Shown: positions 1-4,541 of the stretch, one piece after another
Layout: every line of letters starts with the position of its first letter
Position numbering within the stretch: the stretch's first letter is position 1
Assembly (NCBI GenBank): GCA_019417865.1
Contig: DYCW01000031.1
Location: forward strand, 1 to 5,081
Length of the DNA: 5,081 nt
DNA from: Ruminococcus sp.
Lineage (GTDB): Bacteria > Bacillota > Clostridia > Oscillospirales > Ruminococcaceae
Direction of reading: 5' to 3'
Translations under genes and position numbers: made by a program
The notes under the pieces: model-generated
Database searches by the model: none
Told to the model about the DNA's origin: nothing
The model's input: only the letters and a program-made list of their open reading frames with translations

Positions 1-82
1 GTACATACATATACAACGGATGAATTTGAAAAAAAGAATTGGATCAATGGGAAGCAGAACAAGAAATTTCTTCTCTTAAGTG

Positions 83-125
83 AAAAATACCCTTACCGGA
101 TAAAAATTTGGTAAGGGTATTTTTT
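83..125. terminator. Bidirectional Rho-independent terminator after the endolysin
   Basis: A perfect 15-bp stem is visible: the left arm (83-97) is AAAAATACCCTTACC and the right arm (110-124) is its exact reverse complement, with a 12-base loop. The GC-containing core is flanked by an A-tract on the left and a T-tract on the right, so the structure can terminate transcripts from either direction. It lies about 55 bases past the endolysin stop on the minus strand and should end the phage late transcript. The symmetry suggests a convergent gene entering from the left, although only about 80 bases of that side are present. Confidence 0.9.
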
Positions 126-178
126 CTATTCGTCTGCCTATTGGACGGTCAGCGAATCTATTACTATGATAGCACATT

Positions 179-1423
179 TCATTGTAGTTTTTTGTCGATA
201 CTTGCAACGTGCTGCAAAATTTGCTCCAGCGTGTCGGGATTGTCGGCGTTGCTGCTGTCGGATTTGTCGCTTTTGTCGGAATCACTTGTGGCAGCAAAGC
301 CGTTTAAACCAGCATTTTTGATGATTTTCGGATAATCGATATAGGCATAGTCCAAATCAACCTCTGTATTAATACCGTAAATGGTACCTGTACCAGACTG
401 CCAGATGCCATAGTCACCAGTATAGCCACAGCTTCCTCGGTAGTCTGCACACCAGATTGTATATGTGTTCCTTACGCTCTCTGACACATATCCATTCAAA
501 TAGAATGTGCTGCAATACAAGCCAGCAAAATATCCAGCTTTTTCAATTTCGTCACAAAACGCCTGTACAATGTCGCTGCAAACTTTTTTCCCTAATTTCT
601 CCAAACGGTAGATCACATTTCCGTTGCTATCATACGGATTCTCTAAATCAAAATAGATAGGATATTCAAACGTTTTCCCTTTGATAATTTGCAAGCATAC
701 CTGTGCTTCTTTTTTTGCTTCTTCTACGCTTTCAGCGTATGAAAACCAATAAACGCCACATGGTACGCTATTAGATTTGCATCCAGCATAGTTATTTTCA
801 AACTGTTTATCTTTTTGGGATAACTCTTTCCCATATCCTGCACGGATGATAGCGAACTTGACACCGTCTGTCTTGACATGCGACCAGTTAATGTTTCCCT
901 GATGTTCTGAAACGTCAATGCCAAAAATACCGCTTGATGGTTCAAAATCGGCGTTTTTTGAGATGTTATAGTAGCGATAGAAATCATCCGTCACCGTTCC
1001 GTTTCCGTGCACCTCATCGCCATACCACTTGCCGGATGTCCGCACGTCTACGTGTGTGTACTGATAGCTGCTATCAATATTTGCAATACCAGTGAAGCCG
1101 ATGTCCTGTGCAGCACAACAGACAAGCTTCGAGCTGATAATACTTCCATCCTGTGCATAGCAGCAAATATCCGCAGCCGTTCCTTTGGTATGCTGTCCGG
1201 ATCCAGTACCACCCACATTTTTGTCATGAGTAGGGCAGCGATAGCCGCTTGTCACAATGATTTTACTGCAATGAAAGGCAGCGTGAAGCTGTTCCAGCTT
1301 TTCAATTAACTCGCTGGAAATCAAAATGTAATGTGTACCACCGCATCCACAGCCAAATTCTCGTACATTAAAATGAGCAGATAGTTGTGTGCTATCTGTA
1401 TTTTTATAAGTATTCACTGCCAT
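179..1423 (-). CDS. Bifunctional phage endolysin: M15 peptidase domain + GH25 muramidase domain
   Basis: This 414-residue protein is a peptidoglycan hydrolase that would lyse the host once the holin permeabilises the membrane. Residues about 13-128 match the Peptidase_M15_3 type: SGYRCP (59-64), the zinc motif SGQHTKGTAAD with H78 and D85, and YTHVD with H124 as third ligand. This domain is expected to cut stem-peptide or D-Ala bonds. Residues about 166-370 form a GH25 (Lyz1-like) N-acetylmuramidase. It shows FGIDVSEHQG (D170), YFDLEN (D259 and probable catalytic E261), IWCADY (D327), GIWQ and EVDLD. The tail (about 379-414) is a Ser/Asp/Lys-rich linker and a short amphipathic helix of unknown role. 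No signal peptide is seen, which fits holin-dependent export. The start is supported by AAAGGA (1432-1437), 8 bases upstream. No classical minus-strand promoter was found upstream, and the gene is separated from the holin by an opposite-strand hicB cassette. Both active sites look intact. The exact bonds cut are inferred from the families. Confidence 0.93.
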   Translation of the reverse strand: MAVNTYKNTDSTQLSAHFNVREFGCGCGGTHYILISSELIEKLEQLHAAFHCSKIIVTSGYRCPTHDKNVGGTGSGQHTKGTAADICCYAQDGSIISSKLVCCAAQDIGFTGIANIDSSYQYTHVDVRTSGKWYGDEVHGNGTVTDDFYRYYNISKNADFEPSSGIFGIDVSEHQGNINWSHVKTDGVKFAIIRAGYGKELSQKDKQFENNYAGCKSNSVPCGVYWFSYAESVEEAKKEAQVCLQIIKGKTFEYPIYFDLENPYDSNGNVIYRLEKLGKKVCSDIVQAFCDEIEKAGYFAGLYCSTFYLNGYVSESVRNTYTIWCADYRGSCGYTGDYGIWQSGTGTIYGINTEVDLDYAYIDYPKIIKNAGLNGFAATSDSDKSDKSDSSNADNPDTLEQILQHVASIDKKLQ

Positions 1424-1469
1424 CTATATCATCCTTTCAAAAAATATTTTGGAAAATTTGAAAAAAGTC

Positions 1470-1498
1470 TTGACAATACGCATAATGCGTGTTATAAT
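1470..1498 (+). promoter_or_regulatory. Consensus sigma-A promoter of the hicA-remnant/hicB unit
   Basis: TTGACA (1470-1475) and TATAAT (1493-1498) are both perfect consensus hexamers with the optimal 17-base spacer. Transcription would start near 1505 and read right through the hicA remnant into hicB. The untranslated leader to the hicB start would be about 147 bases. This is the only strong promoter I can see in the window, and it points against the phage late genes, as expected for an independently expressed cassette. Confidence 0.88.
1475..1493. promoter_or_regulatory. Palindromic operator between the -35 and -10 boxes (putative HicB site)
   Basis: The core ACGCAT-A-ATGCGT (1478-1490) is a perfect 13-base palindrome. 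After one mismatched pair it extends to AATACGCATAATGCGTGTT (1475-1493). It fills almost the whole promoter spacer, so a protein bound here would occlude RNA polymerase. HicAB modules are known to autoregulate through the DNA-binding domain of HicB. The neighbouring HicB carries a C-terminal ribbon-helix-helix-like segment, which makes it the likely ligand. That pairing is inference; the palindrome is seen directly. Confidence 0.7.
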
Positions 1499-1505
1499 AG
1501 ATAAA

Positions 1506-1583
1506 GTTACGATTCCGATGCATGGAAAAGACCTTGACCCAAAAACCTACTTATCGATCCTGAAGCAGGCAGGGCTGAAATAA
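1506..1583 (+). pseudogene. hicA: Truncated hicA toxin remnant (C-terminal 25 codons only)
   Basis: The frame ending in TAA at 1581-1583 encodes 25 residues matching the conserved C-terminus of HicA mRNA-interferase toxins, ending KDLDPKTYLSILKQAGLK and preceded by VTIPMHG. Family members are about 60 residues and carry their catalytic histidine and most of the double-stranded-RNA-binding-like fold upstream, in a part absent here. Directly before the remnant lies the promoter -10 box, so the leader and roughly the first 35 codons are missing. The pattern suggests an internal deletion fusing the promoter region to the 3' end of hicA. An in-frame ATG at 1515 has no Shine-Dalgarno sequence, and another ATG at 1485 lies upstream of the predicted transcription start, so no functional toxin is expected. 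Its position just before hicB in the same direction is the canonical hicA-hicB order. Confidence 0.8.
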
Positions 1584-1592
1584 GCCGCTGCC

Positions 1593-1604
1593 GCCCTTCG
1601 GGGC
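1593..1604 (+). other. UUCG-loop hairpin in the hicB leader
   Basis: GCCC-TTCG-GGGC forms a 4-bp GC stem closed by a stable UUCG tetraloop. Weak outer pairing is possible between the AAUAAGCC side and the GGCUGUUAU side. A mixed pyrimidine run (TTATATTTCCTTTCCCC) follows, not a clean T-tract. It sits between the hicA remnant and the hicB ribosome site, so it could be a weak attenuator or an RNA stabiliser. It may also be incidental. It is not called a terminator. Confidence 0.35.
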
Positions 1605-1651
1605 TGTTATATTTCCTTTCCCCCTAATTAAAAAAAGATGGAGGTATTTTT

Positions 1652-2056
1652 ATGAAGCTCTCTTATCCTGTCTGCATTTATCCCAATGATACAGAACCGG
1701 GGTATACTGCCATTGTCCCAGATTTGGCAGGCTGTGTAACTTGCGGCGATACCATACAAGATGTATTTGAAATGGCAGTCGATGCGGCATCGGGATGGGT
1801 ATTGACTGAATTAGAAGACGGCAATCCTGTACCGAAAGCAAGCAATATTCAAGAGGTTCATGCAAACGAATATCCAGATGGCTTTGTAAGTATGCTGATT
1901 TTAGATATGGATACCTATGCAGAAAAATACGGAGAAAAAGCCGTCCGAAAGAACTGCACCATTCCTGCTTGGTTAAATACGCTTGCAGAAAAGAATCGTG
2001 TTAATTTTTCAGCAGTGCTACAAGAAGCTCTGGTTCAGAAATTGCATATCCAGTAA
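1652..2056 (+). CDS. hicB: HicB-family antitoxin (orphaned beside a broken hicA)
   Basis: This 134-residue protein has the standard HicB layout. Residues about 3-60 form the partial RNase-H-like HicB domain, with the hallmark stretch GYTAIVPDLAGCVTCGDT (17-34) followed by the helix IQDVFEMAVDAASGWVL. Residues about 97-132 form a ribbon-helix-helix-like segment (RKNCTIPAWLNTLAEK then VNFSAVLQEALVQK) that would dimerise and bind DNA. In intact systems HicB neutralises the HicA ribonuclease and represses its own operon. Here the cognate hicA is a 25-codon remnant, so the protein may act only as a repressor, as an antitoxin against a HicA elsewhere, or be relictual. GGAGG (1640-1644) lies 7 bases before the ATG. 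The gene is rightward, opposite to all phage late genes, with its own promoter and terminator. Length and domains look complete. The family call is strong; the present-day role is uncertain. Confidence 0.93.
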   Translation: MKLSYPVCIYPNDTEPGYTAIVPDLAGCVTCGDTIQDVFEMAVDAASGWVLTELEDGNPVPKASNIQEVHANEYPDGFVSMLILDMDTYAEKYGEKAVRKNCTIPAWLNTLAEKNRVNFSAVLQEALVQKLHIQ

Positions 2057-2060
2057 AGCA

Positions 2061-2085
2061 ACTTCTACCCCAGTGGGGCAGAAGT
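2061..2085. repeat. Hairpin just after hicB
   Basis: ACTTCT-a-CCCC-agt-GGGG-c-AGAAGT forms a 6-bp plus 4-bp stem around one A/C mismatch, with a 3-base loop. It begins 4 bases after the hicB stop. There is no T-tract on either side, so alone it is unlikely to be an efficient terminator. It stands directly before the real terminator hairpin and could protect the 3' end of the hicB mRNA or slow polymerase. Confidence 0.6.
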
Positions 2086-2087
2086 GA

Positions 2088-2127
2088 AAAGCCGTCCGGC
2101 AGTCTTCACGCTGTCGGGCGGTTTTTT
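2088..2127 (+). terminator. Rho-independent terminator of hicB
   Basis: An 11-bp stem pairs CCGTCCGGCAG (2092-2102) with CTGTCGGGCGG (2111-2121), allowing G-U pairs, with an 8-base loop and six T residues (2122-2127). This is a strong rightward terminator for hicB. In the leftward direction only four T residues follow, so holin-side late transcripts may leak through. It ends 8 bases from the stop codon of the convergent holin gene. Confidence 0.88.
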
Positions 2128-2134
2128 GTATGTA

Positions 2135-2332
2135 TCATTCCACTTCTGGCAGTCCTGCAATGGATGTCAAAACCGACAGCACGCCAGCCAACAGGGCAGC
2201 ACTGCCCACATACATCCAGTTGACCTCTTCCATGGCAGCTGCCACGCCTACGGTTGCAATTGCCGTTTGTGCAAAGGTCTTCACTGCTCTGATTGCCGCT
2301 GCCTTTGCCCACGATTTCCAATCTCTACGCAT
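2135..2332 (-). CDS. Phage holin, r1t-like
   Basis: This small 65-residue protein fits the lactococcal r1t-type holin family in length and pattern. It has a charged N-terminus (MRRDWKSWAK), a first membrane segment at about residues 15-34 beginning AVKTFAQTAIA, a short loop containing NWMYVG, a second membrane segment at about 40-58, and the typical VLTSIAG ending. It should assemble in the cytoplasmic membrane late in infection and form the lesions that let the endolysin reach peptidoglycan. AAGGAGG lies about 8 bases upstream of the ATG, and the preceding gene's stop is only 2 bases away, indicating coupled translation. The expected next gene, the endolysin, lies beyond the inserted hicB cassette. 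Confidence 0.85.
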   Translation of the reverse strand: MRRDWKSWAKAAAIRAVKTFAQTAIATVGVAAAMEEVNWMYVGSAALLAGVLSVLTSIAGLPEVE

Positions 2333-2334
2333 TG

Positions 2335-2649
2335 TTATTCCTCCTTGTTTGTTGGCAGTTCCATGAACTCAACATGCAACTTTGTCATGACACCGTTGCC
2401 GCCCAATTCATGATATTGATTGTACATATTTTCAAAGTTTTCCTTTGCATATACCGGAGCATATCCCAGCTCCGTATACTTGTTATAGCTGTGCAGCATT
2501 CTGTCTCGCAAAAGGGCTTGTACTCCCTTTTCCAAGGCTTTCTGCTGGGCTTCCTGTTGATGCAGACGGGACAAAATCGCCCGTGTACCAATGCCAAGAA
2601 TACCGGACGCACTGAGAATCGACAGAATGATGGTAATGATACTGTTCAA
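2335..2649 (-). CDS. Small membrane-anchored phage protein upstream of the holin
   Basis: This 104-residue protein begins with a hydrophobic segment (about residues 4-26, ITIILSILSASGILGIG). A charged helix rich in Gln/Glu/Lys follows (about 28-43). The conserved-looking block GVQALLRDRM (42-51) and YAPVYAKENFENMYNQYHEL come next, then GGNGVM. From memory, this combination is typical of small proteins encoded next to holins in Firmicute phages, often annotated as hypothetical or as a holin-like component. No enzymatic motif is seen. The start is a TTG at 2647-2649, chosen because AAAGGAG sits about 6 bases upstream and no in-frame ATG fits. It lies 15 bases after the preceding gene and 2 bases before the holin, in one operon. 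A role as membrane accessory of lysis is inferred from position and topology. Confidence 0.75.
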   Translation of the reverse strand: MNSIITIILSILSASGILGIGTRAILSRLHQQEAQQKALEKGVQALLRDRMLHSYNKYTELGYAPVYAKENFENMYNQYHELGGNGVMTKLHVEFMELPTNKEE

Positions 2650-2664
2650 TGGCTTCTCCTTTCC

Positions 2665-3372
2665 TCAATAATTCAGATACTCAATCTTATTGTAAGTGAA
2701 ATTGCTGTTGTCAGACTTTGCAGTGCCGTCTATGTACAGATAATAGGTTCCTGCTTCTACCGTCCCCATGCTGATGATATGGTCCCGAAGAGACGTATTT
2801 CCTGCAAAAACAAATGTGGATGTATAGGCAAAATCACTTGTAAGAATCTTTTCGGTTGCAGCTGAAATGCTGTCCGCAGCAATCAGCCGGATATTCAATG
2901 TCTGATTGATCCAGTTGCTCAAAGAAGCATTGACGGTAACCAATACTTTTCCGGCATTCAGAGCCATCGGACTTGCAAACAAAATGCCTGTGTTGCAATC
3001 AGTGCTTGTCCAGTTGCCGACATTGATGCCATATAGAGATGATTCATCTCCGATATAGCTGTTTTGTGCATCGATACCGCCCCACTTTTCCACAACCTCT
3101 GAAAGCGATAAAACAGCAGAATCTGCTGATTCATAGATGTATACACTGCTGCCGTATGCGGTCAGTGTGTCGTTTTTGCTGGTGCTTCCGCTGCTGTCCA
3201 GTAAGATAGATTCATTTACAGAGCCACCGGTCTGTGAAATTTGCAGCACCTTTGGAACAAGGTCGTTCAGCGTTTCATCGCTGTTTGATGGTACGCCCAT
3301 CGTGGTGAGATTTGCTGCCAGCTGGTCACGCAGCTGGTCTAATGTCGTCAAAAGCTGTGCAATGGTTGCCAT
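2665..3372 (-). CDS. Probable phage tail fibre or receptor-binding protein
   Basis: I do not recognise a named family for this 235-residue protein. Residues about 1-46 are helical with a DQLRDQLAANL heptad-like pattern, followed by DETLNDLVPKVLQI. This resembles short attachment or oligomerisation modules at the N-terminus of clostridial phage tail proteins. A Gly/Ser-rich linker (about 48-65) leads into a larger beta-rich region (about 70-235). That region is rich in Thr, Ser, Asn and aromatics and ends with EAGTYYLYIDGT, suggestive of a jelly-roll or carbohydrate-binding sandwich. No signal peptide or transmembrane segment is seen. Its start overlaps the upstream collagen-repeat gene's stop by one base (TAATG), with GGGGGTG upstream as ribosome site. 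Position between the collagen-type fibre protein and the lysis genes supports a distal tail role. Receptor binding is inference. Confidence 0.65.
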   Translation of the reverse strand: MATIAQLLTTLDQLRDQLAANLTTMGVPSNSDETLNDLVPKVLQISQTGGSVNESILLDSSGSTSKNDTLTAYGSSVYIYESADSAVLSLSEVVEKWGGIDAQNSYIGDESSLYGINVGNWTSTDCNTGILFASPMALNAGKVLVTVNASLSNWINQTLNIRLIAADSISAATEKILTSDFAYTSTFVFAGNTSLRDHIISMGTVEAGTYYLYIDGTAKSDNSNFTYNKIEYLNY

Positions 3373-4541
3373 TATTCGCTCACCCCCACGATGTTTTCCA
3401 GTGCGGTCTGGATGTCACCTACACTGGTTTCCAGATCGGTAATGCGTTTACTGAGACCGATATCTGCTTCTTTATACTCTGTCGAAAAAGTTGATAAATA
3501 TTTCGACAGAGTAACCTGAATATCATCCAGATAGGCTTTATTTGCATGCGTATGGGTAGTTTCCTGTAAGGCTGCAACTGCTGTTTGCAGGACGGAAATA
3601 GATGTCTCTACTTCTGTTAGATCTACGGAATCGCTGCCCGTTCCATCCTTTCCATTTTTGATTTCTGCGGAAGTGGTTCCATTTTTATCGGTAACTGTAA
3701 TCGTTGCCCCTGTTTCGGTCTGCTCAACGGTTACAGTCGGAGAAAATCCATCTGCTCCAGCATCACCCTTTTCTCCTTTCTCACCGGGAAGACCTTGCTC
3801 TCCCGTATCGCCCTTTTCGCCTTTCTCACCGGGCGGACCTTGCTCTCCCGTGTCGCCTTTTTCGCCTTTCTCACCGGGCGGACCTTGCTCTCCGGTATCG
3901 CCCTTTTCGCCTTTCTCACCGGGCGGACCTTGCTCTCCGGTATCGCCCTTTTCTCCTTTCTCACCGGGCAGACCTTGTGCTCCCGTGTCTCCCTTTTCGC
4001 CTTTCTCACCGGGCGGACCTTGCTCTCCCGTATCGCCCTTTTCCCCCTGCAGGGAAGTAAGCCATTGTTCCTCTGTTCCAATAAACCCAGACTGCACCGC
4101 CAGTTCATAGGCAGAAGCACCGTCTTTTCCGTTTTCCAGAGAAGCTGCTTTCTCATCCAACTTTTGCAGCAGCTGTGCATATAAATCAGGCGTGGGCGGA
4201 ACAGGGGTGCTGCCATCGGATAGAAATCCGGAGGGCTTGATTTGCAGGGTAACCGGGACAGTGGTTGCACGCAACGCTTCTGTATTGTTTGGAGCATACC
4301 CGAACACACTCATTTTTACTGGTCCGGCATGCAGCTCAGATGGCAGCAGGCAGGAGGTGCCGTCTGTCCCCAGAACCAGATGAAACGTCTCACAGCACTG
4401 GGTGAACTGTACGACTTTATGCAGTTCTTTCCATGCACCGCCGAAGAGAAAGTGCAGGGTAACGAATGCAATCTGGTCGGAGGCAATGGTTTCCCGCTCC
4501 AGACACTCAATTTTTTGGTTTTGAATCAGAAATTTTATCAT
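3372..4541 (-). CDS. Phage baseplate/tail fibre protein with collagen-like Gly-X-Y region
   Basis: This 389-residue protein has four regions. Residues about 1-105 form a compact beta-rich domain of the kind found at the N-terminus of Firmicute phage baseplate or fibre proteins (WKELHKVVQF, then VKMSVFGYAP and VTLQIKPSGF). A Pro-rich linker and helix lead to NGKDGASAYELAVQSGFIGT (137-156), a module that typically precedes collagen stretches in phage proteins. Residues 166-265 are an uninterrupted Gly-X-Y tract, mostly GEKGDTGEQGPPGEK repeated. After a beta segment (about 266-300) the C-terminus is helical with coiled-coil character and the common phage motif HTHANKAYLDDI (330-341). A trimeric rod linking baseplate to receptor-binding tip is the expected structure. 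It overlaps the upstream gene by four bases (ATGA) and has GAGGTG about 8 bases before its ATG. It could be a baseplate or a side-fibre protein; the sequence does not decide. Confidence 0.8.
   Translation of the reverse strand: MIKFLIQNQKIECLERETIASDQIAFVTLHFLFGGAWKELHKVVQFTQCCETFHLVLGTDGTSCLLPSELHAGPVKMSVFGYAPNNTEALRATTVPVTLQIKPSGFLSDGSTPVPPTPDLYAQLLQKLDEKAASLENGKDGASAYELAVQSGFIGTEEQWLTSLQGEKGDTGEQGPPGEKGEKGDTGAQGLPGEKGEKGDTGEQGPPGEKGEKGDTGEQGPPGEKGEKGDTGEQGPPGEKGEKGDTGEQGLPGEKGEKGDAGADGFSPTVTVEQTETGATITVTDKNGTTSAEIKNGKDGTGSDSVDLTEVETSISVLQTAVAALQETTHTHANKAYLDDIQVTLSKYLSTFSTEYKEADIGLSKRITDLETSVGDIQTALENIVGVSE
3475..3513. repeat. Perfect 13-bp inverted repeat inside the fibre gene
   Basis: TACTCTGTCGAAA (3475-3487) and TTTCGACAGAGTA (3501-3513) are exact reverse complements separated by 13 bases. 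The segment codes for part of the C-terminal helical region, about residues 343-355 of the fibre protein. No T-tract follows on either strand, so it is not a standard terminator. It could form an RNA hairpin in the late mRNA or act as a protein or recombinase site. The function is unknown. Confidence 0.85.
3747..4046 (-). repeat. Tandem 45-bp repeats encoding a collagen-like tract
   Basis: Six full 45-bp units (3777-4046) each encode GEKGDTGEQGPPGEK or a variant (GAQ for GEQ, GLP for GPP). A partial unit encoding GEKGDAGADG follows at 3747-3776. The DNA copies are nearly identical, differing mostly at synonymous positions, so unit number can change by recombination or slippage. The antisense strand reads as open frames rich in PFSPFSPGG, an artefact of the repeat. 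Confidence 0.95.

Noticed and set aside
1..114. Possible 3' ends of a rightward gene at the left edge (one frame open to TAA at 112-114, another to TAA at 77-79)
   Set aside because: Two frames stay open over this short stretch and neither gives a recognisable protein. The stop at 77-79 sits neatly before the terminator, while the other frame has a more protein-like composition. The choice cannot be made from about 100 bases.
128..157. Imperfect hairpin (ATTCG/CGAAT outer stem with inner CTG/CAG and CC/GG pairs) between the endolysin stop and the terminator
   Set aside because: The arms are short and need bulges. There is no second copy in the window to support an attachment site, and no T-tract.
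1485..1583. A 32-codon open frame starting at ATG 1485 that includes the hicA C-terminus
   Set aside because: Its ATG lies inside the promoter, upstream of the predicted transcription start, and has no ribosome site. It is an accidental in-frame extension and not a functional mini-toxin.
1424..1652. A minus-strand promoter for the endolysin
   Set aside because: I examined the reverse complement for paired -35/-10 boxes. TATTAT- and TATTGT-like hexamers occur but lack an acceptable -35 at 16-18 bases, and they overlap the palindrome of the rightward promoter.
2293..2865. 190-codon plus-strand open frame across the holin-upstream region
   Set aside because: It is antisense to two well-supported leftward genes with ribosome sites, spans their junction, and its translation resembles no known protein.
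3658..4184. Long plus-strand open frames rich in PFSPFSPGG-like repeats
   Set aside because: They are antisense shadows of the collagen-like repeats on the minus strand, have no ribosome sites, and result from the repetitive GC-rich codons.
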